Positions 41,100 to 50,305 of a stretch of 64,000 nt of DNA are shown here, piece by piece; the first letter of the stretch is position 1, and the number at the start of each line of letters is the position of its first letter. The notes under the pieces were generated by a model. It was not told the DNA's origin and made no database searches. It worked only from the letters and a program-made list of their open reading frames with translations. The stretch is from Coriobacteriaceae bacterium (lineage in GTDB: Bacteria > Actinomycetota > Coriobacteriia > Coriobacteriales > Coriobacteriaceae), in contig CP107217.1 of assembly GCA_025757745.1 (NCBI GenBank), positions 992,001 to 1,056,000 on the forward strand, read 5' to 3'. Made by a program: the position numbers and the translations under genes.

Positions 41100-41678
41100 A
41101 TGCAGGAGCTTGAGGATCGTATTCGCCATGACGGCATCGTAAAGGCCGGTAACGTCCTTAAGGTTGATGCCTTCCTCAACCACCAATGCGACGTTGAGCT
41201 GTTCGACCACATGGGCGCCGAGTGGGCCCGTCTGTTCGAGGGCGTCGAGATCAACAAGATCCTGACGATCGAGGCTTCGGGCATTGGCATGGCTTGCATT
41301 GCAGCCCAGCATTTTGGCGGCGTGCCGGTGGTCTTTGCCAAGAAGGCACAGTCCATCAACCTCGACGGCGAGCAGTATGCCACGACCATCTACTCCTTTA
41401 CCAAGCAGAAGGAGTACCCGGTCATCGTTGGCAAGCGCTTCCTGTCCGAGGGCGACAAGGTCCTGATTATCGACGACTTCCTGGCCAACGGCTGCGCGCT
41501 TGAGGGCCTTATTAAGATTTGTGAGGCTGCGGGCGCCGAAGTTGCCGGCATTGGCATCGCCGTTGAGAAGGGCTTCCAGGGCGGCGGCGATAAGCTCCGT
41601 AAGCGCGGCTTCCGCGTTGAGAGCCTGGCCCGTATCGCCGATATGGACTGCGACACCGGCGAGATCACCTTCGCTTAA
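41100..41678 (+). CDS. xpt: Xanthine phosphoribosyltransferase
   Basis: 192 residues, the size of Xpt. It converts xanthine plus PRPP to XMP in purine salvage. Type-I PRTase features: IEASGIGMACIAAQHF, VFAKKAQSINLD (purine specificity of Xpt), and the PRPP loop VLIIDDFLANGCALEGLI near 123-140. ATG 41100 follows GAGAAGGGG. No purine riboswitch is visible in the 150-bp upstream gap. A palindromic terminator follows. Confidence 0.95.
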   Translation: MQELEDRIRHDGIVKAGNVLKVDAFLNHQCDVELFDHMGAEWARLFEGVEINKILTIEASGIGMACIAAQHFGGVPVVFAKKAQSINLDGEQYATTIYSFTKQKEYPVIVGKRFLSEGDKVLIIDDFLANGCALEGLIKICEAAGAEVAGIGIAVEKGFQGGGDKLRKRGFRVESLARIADMDCDTGEITFA

Positions 41679-41706
41679 GCGCGTAACACAAGCGATTGGT
41701 ATGCGA

Positions 41707-41741
41707 TGTGACAAAGGGACTTTCCCTTTGTCACATTTTTT
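41707..41741 (+). terminator. Palindromic terminator of the GGGAC repeat family after xpt
   Basis: Perfect 13-bp arms (TGTGACAAAGGGA and complement) flank CTT and are followed by six T residues, so the element works as an intrinsic terminator. Its sequence matches the repeat at 50258-50286. Confidence 0.88.
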
Positions 41742-41761
41742 GTATGAGGGGAGGTGTTGAT

Positions 41762-42142
41762 ATGGATGAGAACAAGATGGGATGGCGCGAGTATGCGCGC
41801 TATGCCGAGATGTCGGTCGAGAGGTTGGCACGCGACTGCGAGGTTCAGGTGTTTCGCGCGACAGGTCCGGGCGGACAGGGCGTGAACACGACGGACTCGG
41901 CGGTGCGTATGAAGCATGGGCCCACGGGGATTGTTGTGACGGCGCGCGAGAGCCGTAGTCAGTTTCAGAATCGCGCGAGCTGCCTGCGTAAGCTGCGCGC
42001 TGAGCTGGAGCGTCGCGGGCGTCCACCGCGCCGACGCGTAAAGACTAAGGTGCCTCTGCGCTCTCGCCAGCGCAGGCTCAATGACAAGCACTTCAACGCG
42101 ATTAAAAAGGCCAACCGTCGCAAGCCGGGGAGCGACGAGTAG
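41762..42142 (+). CDS. Peptide-chain-release-factor-like protein with GGQ domain
   Basis: 126 residues. The RF-1-type hydrolysis motif is ATGPGGQGVNTTDSAVRMKH, followed by a basic Arg/Lys-rich tail (RRRVKTKVPLRSRQRRLNDK). There is no codon-recognition domain, as in ArfB/YaeJ and related ribosome-rescue factors; the tail would lie in the empty mRNA channel. This size class is often annotated simply as release-factor-like. ATG 41762 has GGGGAGG seven bases upstream. Confidence 0.85.
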   Translation: MDENKMGWREYARYAEMSVERLARDCEVQVFRATGPGGQGVNTTDSAVRMKHGPTGIVVTARESRSQFQNRASCLRKLRAELERRGRPPRRRVKTKVPLRSRQRRLNDKHFNAIKKANRRKPGSDE

Positions 42143-42163
42143 CCGATTGTTTCGCTGGTCTTG

Positions 42164-43126
42164 CTAGCGGGTGGGGTGCCAGACTTGGAGGGCGCCGGGT
42201 AGGATGTCGACTTCGATGCGCGAGGCGACGATGGGCTCGCCGTCGGCCTGAATGGGGTAGTCGGGCTCCTCAAAGGTGAACTCGGCATGGCGGCAGCGGC
42301 GCATGCGAATCGGCGGCAGTTTGGTATGGTGGCCGTCTTTGGCCGAAAGGAACATGGGCAGGGCAACCGCGCGTGGGACGGGACCGCAGGCGTAGCAGAC
42401 GTCGAGTATGCCATCGCAGGGATCGGCATCGGGGCAGATACGATAACCCGAGCCATACGTGGGCCCCAGCTGAATCGCCATGATAATCGCCCTCACGCGC
42501 TCGGCGGGCGTGCCGTCAAAGCTGGCTGTCATGGGGTAGTTGCGATAGCGCAGACCAAACTGCTCAAGTCCCGAGAGGGTGTAGAGAGGAGCGCCCGTCA
42601 AGCCGGTCTTTTTGCGCAGTTCGGTGGTGCCAAGGCCGATGGCAGCGTCGATGCCGACCGAGAGCGTCTGGTCGTAGTACTCAACGGTAGCCTCGCCGCT
42701 GCCGCTCGCAGGGCTCCACGAGCGAATGCGCCCGATGTCCTGACGCTGCAGCTCGCAGGTGAGCAGCGCGCCAAAATCCTTGCCGGAGAAATCGTCGATG
42801 CCGAGCGCCTGGGCAAAATCGTTGCCGGAGCCCACGGGCAGGACGGCAAGAGCGGGGCGGGCGTCCTCCTTTTGCGTCATAAGCCCGTTGACGACCTCGT
42901 GAATCACGCCGTCGCCGCCGAGTGCGATAACGGTGCGATAGCCCTGAGCCTGTGCGGCCAGCTCCTTGGCGTGTCCCATACGCTCGGTCAACACCAGGTC
43001 AAACTGGGATGCGCGTGCAGTCATGTCCAAAAAGCGTTGCAGACGTTCGGCAACTTCGCGTGCCGCACCCGACTGGGCGGCTGGGTTGGCGATGATGAGC
43101 GTGCGACCAAAATCAGTTGCGTGCAT
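42164..43126 (-). CDS. Diacylglycerol kinase-family lipid kinase
   Basis: 320 residues. The DAGK catalytic domain has LIIANPAAQSGAAREVAERL, the nucleotide motif VIALGGDGVIHEVVNGLM, and VLPVGSGNDFAQALG; the C-terminal half ends with DYPIQADGEPIVA, typical of DgkB/YegS/BmrU proteins. It would phosphorylate diacylglycerol or a related lipid at the inner membrane face. ATG 43126 after GGGAG is preferred over ATG 43150. Confidence 0.92.
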   Translation of the reverse strand: MHATDFGRTLIIANPAAQSGAAREVAERLQRFLDMTARASQFDLVLTERMGHAKELAAQAQGYRTVIALGGDGVIHEVVNGLMTQKEDARPALAVLPVGSGNDFAQALGIDDFSGKDFGALLTCELQRQDIGRIRSWSPASGSGEATVEYYDQTLSVGIDAAIGLGTTELRKKTGLTGAPLYTLSGLEQFGLRYRNYPMTASFDGTPAERVRAIIMAIQLGPTYGSGYRICPDADPCDGILDVCYACGPVPRAVALPMFLSAKDGHHTKLPPIRMRRCRHAEFTFEEPDYPIQADGEPIVASRIEVDILPGALQVWHPTR

Positions 43127-43211
43127 GGGGCGACTCCCGGCGTGTGACATGACGGTGCGGTCGCGCTCGGGTTACGTTGCCCCGATTGTGGCTGCACGGC
43201 GATTATTACAT

Positions 43212-44633
43212 CTACTCTATCAGGTCGTTGTGGCGCTCGATAGCGTCCGCTACCGTACCGCCCTCATCCACAATAAGCGAACGGCGCTTGGGTGAGATGA
43301 TGCGCTGGGCGGGGTACACGCCGCGGTGTCCGCCGGTTAGGTAGCTGATAAAGGCCACGATGACAAAGAACCCGGCGGCCGTTCCGTGGAACAGATCGAT
43401 GGCCATCATACAGGTGGTGATGGGCACGTTGAGGCCGGCGCAGAACACGCCGAGCATGCCGAGAGCCGCCAGAAAACTGGGGTCAAGCCCGGTAAGGCAA
43501 CCGATCCAGCCACCGAGTGCCGCACCGATGCCAAACAGGGGCGTGACCTCGCCGCCTTGGAAGCCCGCGCCCAGGGTAAGCGCTGTGACGACCAACTTGA
43601 TGGCTGCGTCCGCCAGGGTGGTGTTGCCTGCAAATCCGGCGCCGGAAAGCCACGTGGAAAGGCCGGCGTAGTCCCAGGCGTCGAGGAGGGCATAGGCGGC
43701 CAAAACCACGAGTGCGCCTATGAGTGCGCGGACGAGGTAATTGGTGATAAAGCGACCGTACAGGCTTTTGACGGTTCGAACCGACCAGGCAAAGAGGCGT
43801 GCCGTCAGGCCGAAGATAATTGCGCTGATAACAACGATGACAACCGTCCGTGGTGTCATGTTGGGAACGCTGGCGATGACATTCGCCTCGTACTCGGTTC
43901 CCAAGGCAAGCGACGTAAAGTAGCCGGTAAACGAGGCGACCAGGCAGTAGATGCCCGCGGTGTAGTCGATCTTTCCGATAAAGCACATCTCCATGCCAAA
44001 GAAAGCTCCGGCAAGGGGCGAACCGAATACGGCGCCAAAGGCCGACGAGATGCCGGCGAGCATGAGGTCGTGGTGGTCATGCTTTTTGAGGTGGGCGAGG
44101 CTCGAGATGTTGCTGGCGATGGTGCCGCCAATCTGCACCGCGGCTCCCTCGCGACCGGCCGATCCGCCCGTTAGGTGCGTGAGCGTAGAGCAGACGAAGG
44201 TGAGGACGGCCATGCGCATATGGATGAGGCGTGTGCCCAGAGCGGAGTCGATGACCAGGTTGTTGCCTCGTTTGGCAGCAAGGCCGTGGTTTTTGTACAC
44301 CCATGCGGTGGCAATGCCCACAACGGGAAGCAATGCGTAGACCCACGCGTGGTGCTCGCGATAGTCGGTCGCGATATTCAGTGAGGCCAAAAACGCCCAA
44401 GCGGCAACGCCCATGGCGAGCGAGACGATGACGACGAGCACGAGCAACTTGGCGCTCGCGAGTAGGTTGCGGGCGTTGCGGCGCGTGTCGGCAGCCAAGA
44501 GATGCTCGGAGCGGGTGAGCTGTTGCCTGCCTGCCATGATGACGTCGTTAAGGGAGAAAAGGCCGCCGTCGTCGAGCGGCTGGGAATGATCCTGCGCCTC
44601 GTTTGCGCTTTCGGGTTTGTCGGTAAAAGTCAT
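43212..44633 (-). CDS. ClC-family chloride channel/antiporter
   Basis: 473 residues with about 10-12 membrane helices after a 50-residue cytoplasmic N-terminus. The anion-site signatures are GGSAGREGAAVQIG near 155-167 (gating Glu in GREG), FGSPLAGAFFGMEM, and the C-terminal GAGFQGGEVTPLFGIGAALG. The E. coli-type central GSGIP sequence is replaced by family-variant residues, so Cl-/H+ antiporter versus F- exporter cannot be decided. Start ATG has AAGAGGAACG upstream. No CBS domain. Confidence 0.9.
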   Translation of the reverse strand: MTFTDKPESANEAQDHSQPLDDGGLFSLNDVIMAGRQQLTRSEHLLAADTRRNARNLLASAKLLVLVVIVSLAMGVAAWAFLASLNIATDYREHHAWVYALLPVVGIATAWVYKNHGLAAKRGNNLVIDSALGTRLIHMRMAVLTFVCSTLTHLTGGSAGREGAAVQIGGTIASNISSLAHLKKHDHHDLMLAGISSAFGAVFGSPLAGAFFGMEMCFIGKIDYTAGIYCLVASFTGYFTSLALGTEYEANVIASVPNMTPRTVVIVVISAIIFGLTARLFAWSVRTVKSLYGRFITNYLVRALIGALVVLAAYALLDAWDYAGLSTWLSGAGFAGNTTLADAAIKLVVTALTLGAGFQGGEVTPLFGIGAALGGWIGCLTGLDPSFLAALGMLGVFCAGLNVPITTCMMAIDLFHGTAAGFFVIVAFISYLTGGHRGVYPAQRIISPKRRSLIVDEGGTVADAIERHNDLIE

Positions 44634-44844
44634 ACGTTCCTCTTTTTGGTTGCAACACGAGCATTATAAAACGCGGTAAACGCGACGAGCCGGTGGGTTG
44701 GTTTTGGTTTTGTTTCGCGGCTTGCGGCCGACAGATGTATTCGCGGCCGCGGGCCAGGTCTTGAGCAGGCGGCGAGGGATTATACTGAGATAAACATAAA
44801 GAATCGGCGTTTTTGTTGCGCGCCGCAGCATGCTAGAGGTGCAT

Positions 44845-46107
44845 ATGGCTGAGAAACTCATTCCGTTGGAGGACGCACAGGCGATCGTCTTGTCGCACGT
44901 GAATCGCACCGAAGTTGTCGAGATTCCCGTGTGGCAGGCCGCCGGTCTTCCCTTGGCCGAGGACGCGGTGGCCGATATCGACATCTCGCCGTTTGCCAAC
45001 AGCGCTATGGACGGATATGCCGTGCGCTCGTCGGACTTGGCGCAGGCATCTGGCGAGGCGCCGGTGACGCTCGACGTTATCGGACACGAGGCCGCGGGCC
45101 ATGTGTTTGAGGGCGCAATCGGCGCGGGTGAGACGGTCCGCATCATGACGGGCGCGCCGGTACCCGAAGGTGCCGATGCCGTGGTGAAATACGAGATCGT
45201 CGACGTGCTCGATGGCGACGGCAAAGAGGGCTCGCGTGTGAGGTTCTCGGCGCCCGCCAAGGTAGGGGAGAACGTTCGCTCTGCCGCCGAGGAGGCCCAT
45301 GCCGGCGATGTCGTGATGCACGCCGGCGAGGTCGTGGCCCCGGCCGGCGCCGGCCTGTTGGCGAGTGCCGGTTACGCAAGCGTGAAGGTGCACGCCGCCC
45401 CGCGTGTGGGCATTATCTCGTTGGGCACGGAGCTGGTCGCGCCGAGTGAACTGCCGGCACGCGGACAGATTCGCGATTCCAACTCCTCGGCGTTAATGGC
45501 CGAGGCGCTCGACGCCGGTGCCGATCCGGTGTTCTACGGCATTGCGCCCGACGACGAGCGGGCAATTGCCGAACTCGTGCATCGCGCCGCGCAGGAGTGC
45601 GATTTTGTGATCACGAGCGGCGGCGCCTCTGCGGGCGACTACGACTACGTGACGGCGCTGGTCAAGCGCGAGGGCGAGGTGCTGTTCGATCGCATCTCGA
45701 TGCGTCCTGGCAAGGCCATTACGTTTGGCTTGCTCGGGGGTAAGCCCTACCTAGGGCTTTCGGGCAATCCCGCGGCGGCGTATGTGGGCTTTGAGATGCT
45801 CGCCCGTCCGGCGATTCGCAAGATGCGCGGCTTTGCCGAGGGTACGCGTCCCGTGCAGCAGGCGATATTGACGCACGGTGTGAAGAAGCGCCAGTATCGC
45901 CGCTTCTTCGATCGCGCCACGGTTTTGCGCGACCCTGAGACCGATGAGCTGTTGGTGACCGAGGCCAAAACGCAGAATTCGGCGCTGCTCGGAACGATGC
46001 AGCGGGCCAACTGCCTGCTGCGTATTGACGAAGGACCGTGCGAGCTCAAGGTGGGCGACGTCGTGGATGTCGTGCGTGTCGACCTGCCTGAGGACACGGT
46101 GCTATAG
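44845..46107 (+). CDS. moeA: Molybdopterin molybdenumtransferase MoeA
   Basis: 420 residues, typical. It inserts molybdate into adenylated molybdopterin. N-terminal PFANSAMDGYAVR is the MoeA signature; the MoCF domain has GIISLGTELV and TSGGASAGDYDYVTALV, and GLSGNPAAAYVGFEM is the conserved C-side loop. ATG 44845 follows AGAGG; ATG 44830 is possible. First gene of a plus-strand molybdenum run: moeA, mogA-like, modA, modB, modC. Confidence 0.95.
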   Translation: MAEKLIPLEDAQAIVLSHVNRTEVVEIPVWQAAGLPLAEDAVADIDISPFANSAMDGYAVRSSDLAQASGEAPVTLDVIGHEAAGHVFEGAIGAGETVRIMTGAPVPEGADAVVKYEIVDVLDGDGKEGSRVRFSAPAKVGENVRSAAEEAHAGDVVMHAGEVVAPAGAGLLASAGYASVKVHAAPRVGIISLGTELVAPSELPARGQIRDSNSSALMAEALDAGADPVFYGIAPDDERAIAELVHRAAQECDFVITSGGASAGDYDYVTALVKREGEVLFDRISMRPGKAITFGLLGGKPYLGLSGNPAAAYVGFEMLARPAIRKMRGFAEGTRPVQQAILTHGVKKRQYRRFFDRATVLRDPETDELLVTEAKTQNSALLGTMQRANCLLRIDEGPCELKVGDVVDVVRVDLPEDTVL

Positions 46108-46117
46108 GAGGAATGCT

Positions 46118-46597
46118 ATGGAGTTGAAGGTTTCGATCGTGACGTGCTCAGATACGCGCGATCTTGCCCAGGACGAGGCGGGTGCTGCGCTCGAGGAACT
46201 CATCGTGGCGCAGGGCTGGACGGTCGCCTCACATGTGGTCGTGCGCGACGACGTCAGCGAGATTGGTGATGCCATCGTGGAAGCTGCCGATGAGTGCCAC
46301 GCCAATGCCGTGCTCACCTGCGGCGGCACGGGTCTTTCGATGCGCGACGTGACACCCGAGGCGACGCGTGCCGTCTGCGACCGCGACGTGCCGGGTATTG
46401 CCGAGGCGATTCGCGCGTACTCGATGACCAAGACGCGCCGCGCCATGCTCTCGCGCGCTATTTGCATGCAACGAGGTCATACACTTGTCGTAAACTTTCC
46501 CGGTTCTACGAAGGCCGCCCGCGAAAGCTGGGAGGCCGTGAGCGATCAGCTGGAGCATGCGGCCCAAATGACGGCGGGCGGCGGTCACGCCAAATAA
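46118..46597 (+). CDS. MogA/MoaB-family molybdopterin adenylyltransferase
   Basis: 159 residues. It would activate molybdopterin by adenylation ahead of MoeA. VSIVTCSDTRDLAQDEAGAA and the nucleotide/pterin loop AVLTCGGTGLSMRDVTPEAT are diagnostic; RAMLSRAICMQRGHTLVVNFPGS is the C-terminal part. MogA and MoaB cannot be separated by motifs alone. ATG 46118 is seven bases after AGGAGGAA, ten bases past the moeA stop, so translation is coupled to moeA. Confidence 0.92.
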   Translation: MELKVSIVTCSDTRDLAQDEAGAALEELIVAQGWTVASHVVVRDDVSEIGDAIVEAADECHANAVLTCGGTGLSMRDVTPEATRAVCDRDVPGIAEAIRAYSMTKTRRAMLSRAICMQRGHTLVVNFPGSTKAARESWEAVSDQLEHAAQMTAGGGHAK

Positions 46598-46610
46598 GCG
46601 CACTACCTGC

Positions 46611-46645
46611 GGCGGAGCGACCTTGCGAGTCACTCCGCCTTTGTT
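46611..46645 (+). terminator. Intrinsic terminator after the mogA-like gene
   Basis: A 10-bp stem (GGCGGAGCGA with TCACTCCGCC, one mismatched pair) and a tail TTTGTTTT. It separates moeA-mogA from modABC, which has TATAAT at 46735-46740 as a possible -10 box. Confidence 0.7.
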
Positions 46646-46799
46646 TTCCGCCGAAGCGACGCCGAGGTGCACGGTAACTCGAAACTATATTCTCTGGCGA
46701 GATTAATTTCTCACTATCATTATTCGCGCAGAAGTATAATCTGATTGCGATTAAAGCCCGCGGTGGGGTACCCGGGTACAAGATCCGAAAGGGTTGAAT

Positions 46800-47672
46800 A
46801 TGTTCGATATGGTTTCTCGCCGCGGATTCGTCTCGCTTTCTGCTGTCGCCGCTGCCGGCCTTGGCCTTGCCGGCTGCTCCGGCAACAAGACGTCTGGGCC
46901 GACTGGCTCCGATGCAGGTTCTGCTAGGGCATCTTCCAAGAAAGCTGTCGAGCTGCAGGTCTTTGCCGCCAACTCGCTCGAGAAGGCTCTGCCCAAGGTC
47001 CAGGAGCTCTACACCGAGCAGTTCGGCGCCACATTTGCAGACACGCAGTTTAAGGCTTCTGGCGACCTCGTTGAGCAGATGCGTGCCGGCGCCACGGTCG
47101 ACGTGCTTATCACCGCTTCCAAGGGCACCATGGATGACGCCGAGGCCGCCGAGCTCGTCGATGCCGGCACACGTGAGGATATGTTCGTCAACGACCTTGT
47201 GATCATTCGTGCTGAGGGTTCCGACACCAAGATCGAGGCCATCGCCGACGTCGCGAATCTGGACGGCAAGATCGCCATTGGCGACGCCAAGACCGTCCCC
47301 GCTGGCAAGTACGCCAACCAGGCACTGGCTTCTGTGGGCCTCTACACCGGTACCGAGGGCGACGACGGCGAGTATGCTCCCGAGATCGCCGACAAGGTAG
47401 CGCTGGCCGACAAAGTTGGTACCGCTGCGGCCTACGTCTCTACGGGCGACTGCGTGGCAGGTTTTGTCTACAGCTCTGATATCTTCCGCTATGACGGCAT
47501 CGAGGAGGCCTTCGTGTGCCCCGAGGACTCGCATAAGCCCATCGTGTATCCGGGTGCCGTTGCCGAGATCTCCGAGCATGCCGACGAGGCCAAGGCGTTC
47601 ATCGACTTCTGCCTGTCCAGCAAGTCCGCCCAGAAGATTTGGGCTAAGTACGGCTTTGAGCTTTCCGCGTAG
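46800..47672 (+). CDS. modA: Molybdate ABC transporter substrate-binding lipoprotein ModA
   Basis: 290 residues. Begins with a twin-Arg-like signal (SRRGFVSLSAVAAAGLGLAG) and a lipobox LAGC, so it is a membrane-anchored lipoprotein. The periplasmic-type binding fold has VFAANSLEKALPKVQELYTE, FKASGDLVEQMRAGATVDVL and GDAKTVPAGKYANQAL, all ModA features for oxyanion binding. ATG 46800 follows GAAAGG. Operon with modB and modC. Confidence 0.93.
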   Translation: MFDMVSRRGFVSLSAVAAAGLGLAGCSGNKTSGPTGSDAGSARASSKKAVELQVFAANSLEKALPKVQELYTEQFGATFADTQFKASGDLVEQMRAGATVDVLITASKGTMDDAEAAELVDAGTREDMFVNDLVIIRAEGSDTKIEAIADVANLDGKIAIGDAKTVPAGKYANQALASVGLYTGTEGDDGEYAPEIADKVALADKVGTAAAYVSTGDCVAGFVYSSDIFRYDGIEEAFVCPEDSHKPIVYPGAVAEISEHADEAKAFIDFCLSSKSAQKIWAKYGFELSA

Positions 47673-47740
47673 TGCGGCTTGGCGCGATAATTCCATCGTT
47701 TTGTGTTTCACTCCGTCCTTGTATTCGCTTGGAGCTTTTC

Positions 47741-49183
47741 GTGCTTAATAGATTTCGCATGCTTGTCGCCTGTGCTTTGACCTTCGCGCTTTGCTGGGTG
47801 CCGGGATTTGCGCTTGCTGGGGACGCTGAGGACGGGGCCCAGGTTGCTGCGACCACTCATGGGCTTTCCTATGGGATCGAGGGTTTTGAGCGGTTGGCCA
47901 AGGGGACCACTCGTGCCATGGAGGGCCAGCCTGAGGGCTACCGGTTTCCCGTTGACGAGGACGTGGACCTTGTAGTGGCGCCTGCTGCCGATCGCGTTGT
48001 GGTGTGGATATCGCCCAAGGCGGTCGAGAAGTATGGATTGGATCCGCAGGACAACGAGTGCGTATCGGGTCTCAAGGCCCTCGTCTGTAAGCTCGACAGC
48101 GCAAACTCCATGGGAGGTGCGCAGCTAGGGGACGTGGATCTTCCTTGGTATGTCACGGCGGAAACAACGTTTGATACCGGCGGGTATACCTATGGCTTTG
48201 ACGAGCGCGGTGCGGATGGGGACCGCTATGTGGTGATTGCATCAGCCTCGGGTGATGCCAAGGGCGGCGCGCGTTGGCTTGATAGCGCTCAAATGGTAGA
48301 AGCATCGTCTGTCGTGTTGCGGGATGAGCAGGGGCCCTTGGCCTCTCTGGCCTCCTTTTTGGGCGACATCGACTATCGCCCGTTTTGGGTGTCCATTAAA
48401 ACGAGCGGCCTTGCCCTGCTGATCTCCTTTGCGCTGGGCCTGTTCGCCGCGTGGAAGACTATGGGTACCTCGAGTCGCATCAAGGGCCTGCTCGATTCGG
48501 TCTTTACGATTCCTATGGTGCTGCCGCCCACGGTCTGCGGCTTTCTGCTCCTCATGCTGTTTGGCCGCTCGACCGGGGTGGGCCAGTGGCTCATCGAGCG
48601 CGGCATCTCGATCGTCTTTACCTGGCCCGCGGCGGTCATTTCGGCCGTCGTTGTGTCGTTTCCGCTGGTCTACCGCACGGCGCTCGGAGCCTTCGAGAGC
48701 CTCGACACGCAGATGCTCGATGCCGCGCGAACCTTGGGATGGTCCGAACGTCGCATCTTTGCCAAGCTCATGATGCCGCTCGGCTGGCCCTCAATCGCGG
48801 CGGGCACGGTGCTCGCCTTCGCTCGCGCGATGGGCGAGTTTGGCTGCACCCTGTTCTTTGCGGGCAACTACGCCGGCATTACCCAGACCATCCCCATCGC
48901 CATCTATTTTGAGTGGATGGGCGGCAATACGTCGGTGGCCCTCTTTTGGGTCGCCGTCGTGATCGTGTTCAGTTTCCTGGTCATTCTGTTCATCAATATG
49001 TACACGGCGCATTCGCAAAAGTACCGCGAGCGCGGCCTGTCCCGCGCGGAGCGCAAGCAGATCAAGCAGCTGGGCGACCAGACCGATTCGCTCGACCCAG
49101 TCGGCGGCGATGCGCTGCGTATCGATCGCGAGGCGCTGGCCGAGCTCATGCGCGATGACACGGTCGCAAAGGGAGGTCGTTAA
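47741..49183 (+). CDS. modB: Molybdate ABC permease ModB with extra N-terminal extracytoplasmic domain
   Basis: 480 residues, about twice the usual ModB. A signal-peptide-like start (MLVACALTFALCWVPGFALA) is followed by about 180 polar residues (25-205) of no recognised family, with two cysteines near 105-115. The permease part from about 210 has five membrane segments and the EAA loop DAARTLGWSERRIFAKLMMP, with IPMVLPPTVCGFLLLMLFG typical of ModB. A ~55-residue charged tail ends the protein. The N-out topology of ModB fits an external domain. GTG 47741 with GGAG upstream is chosen. modC starts four bases after the stop. Confidence 0.85.
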   Translation: MLNRFRMLVACALTFALCWVPGFALAGDAEDGAQVAATTHGLSYGIEGFERLAKGTTRAMEGQPEGYRFPVDEDVDLVVAPAADRVVVWISPKAVEKYGLDPQDNECVSGLKALVCKLDSANSMGGAQLGDVDLPWYVTAETTFDTGGYTYGFDERGADGDRYVVIASASGDAKGGARWLDSAQMVEASSVVLRDEQGPLASLASFLGDIDYRPFWVSIKTSGLALLISFALGLFAAWKTMGTSSRIKGLLDSVFTIPMVLPPTVCGFLLLMLFGRSTGVGQWLIERGISIVFTWPAAVISAVVVSFPLVYRTALGAFESLDTQMLDAARTLGWSERRIFAKLMMPLGWPSIAAGTVLAFARAMGEFGCTLFFAGNYAGITQTIPIAIYFEWMGGNTSVALFWVAVVIVFSFLVILFINMYTAHSQKYRERGLSRAERKQIKQLGDQTDSLDPVGGDALRIDREALAELMRDDTVAKGGR

Positions 49184-49186
49184 GCT

Positions 49187-50257
49187 ATGTCGTTCGTTTT
49201 GGATATTAAGAAACGTTATCCCGGGTTTGTTCTCGACATGCAGCTTGAGGCCGGCGAGGAGTGCGTGGCGCTGCTCGGCGCCTCCGGATGCGGCAAGAGC
49301 TGCACCTTGCGCTGTATTGCCGGCGTGGAGACGCCCGACGAGGGCAAGATCGTCGCCAACGGCGTAACCTTCTTTGACTCGGTGGCGGGCATCAATCTGT
49401 CGCCCCAGGAGCGCAAATGCGCCCTGCTGTTCCAAAACTATCAGTTGTTTCCCAACATGACGGTGGCCGATAACGTATGCGCCGGTGTAAAGGACGCGGG
49501 CGACGCCGCCGCACGCAAAAAGCTTGCAGAGCACTATCTGGGCATTTTCGGTCTGGCTGATTTTGCCGACCGCTATCCCGCGCGACTCTCGGGCGGCCAG
49601 CAACAACGCGTGGCGCTTGCGCGCATGGTGGCGGCGCATCCAGGCATTTTTATGTTCGACGAGCCCATGAGTGCGCTCGATTCCTATCTTAAGAGCGCGC
49701 TCGAGCAGAACATGCTCGACCTGTTCGATGTGTGCAACCGCACCGTGCTCTACGTGAGCCACGACATCGACGAAGCGTGTCGCCTGTGCCAGCGCATCTG
49801 CGTGATGCATAACGGGCATGTGGAGGAGATCGGCTCCGTCGAAGATGTAGTCCGCCGGCCGCAAACCTTGGCCGCGCTGCGCTTGACGGGCTGCAAGAAC
49901 ACAAGCCGGGCGCGCAAGATCGGACCCCAGGAGGTCGAGGCCCTCGATTGGGGCATGACCTTTAATGTAGGTCGTGAGGTGCCCGACGACGTGGCGTACC
50001 TGGGCATTCGCGCGAGCTACTTCCATGTTGACAATCGCGCCGAGCGGGGCCGCAACAGCTATGATTTGCACGTGGCCCGTGTGAGCGATTCGCGCTTTGA
50101 GCGGCTGGTGCTGCTGGACGCGCCGCGTGCCGATGCGCTCACGCGTCTGCAGTGGAAGGTCAACAAAGTGGGCATGCCTGTCGATGAGCTGCCGCAAGCA
50201 GGCGAGACGCTGCGCATGCATTTTGATGCCAGCAGGATCCATTTGGTTTGTCGATAA
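49187..50257 (+). CDS. modC: Molybdate ABC transporter ATP-binding protein ModC
   Basis: 356 residues. Walker A LLGASGCGKSCTLRCIAG, Q-loop LLFQNYQLFPNM, signature ARLSGGQQQRVALARM, Walker B IFMFDEPMSALD and switch His in VLYVSHDIDEA. The C-terminal ~100 residues (DVAYLGIRASYFHV onwards) form a Mop/TOBE-like regulatory domain. It powers ModB. ATG 49187 overlaps closely with the modB end. A palindrome follows its stop. Confidence 0.93.
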   Translation: MSFVLDIKKRYPGFVLDMQLEAGEECVALLGASGCGKSCTLRCIAGVETPDEGKIVANGVTFFDSVAGINLSPQERKCALLFQNYQLFPNMTVADNVCAGVKDAGDAAARKKLAEHYLGIFGLADFADRYPARLSGGQQQRVALARMVAAHPGIFMFDEPMSALDSYLKSALEQNMLDLFDVCNRTVLYVSHDIDEACRLCQRICVMHNGHVEEIGSVEDVVRRPQTLAALRLTGCKNTSRARKIGPQEVEALDWGMTFNVGREVPDDVAYLGIRASYFHVDNRAERGRNSYDLHVARVSDSRFERLVLLDAPRADALTRLQWKVNKVGMPVDELPQAGETLRMHFDASRIHLVCR

Positions 50258-50286
50258 TGTGACAAAGGGACAGTCCCTTTGTCGCA
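50258..50286. repeat. Palindrome TGTGACAAAGGGA of the GGGACAG family after modC
   Basis: Arms TGTGACAAAGGGA and TCCCTTTGTCGCA around CAG; nearly identical to the xpt terminator at 41707 but without the T-run. It starts at the modC stop codon. Confidence 0.8.
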
Positions 50287-50305
50287 TGCGAGGGGGGACG
50301 CCGAG

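Noticed and set aside
46646..46799. Moco riboswitch or ModE site before modA
   Set aside because: No convincing ModE-type inverted ATAT motif or Moco aptamer core could be recognised by eye; a covariance search would decide.
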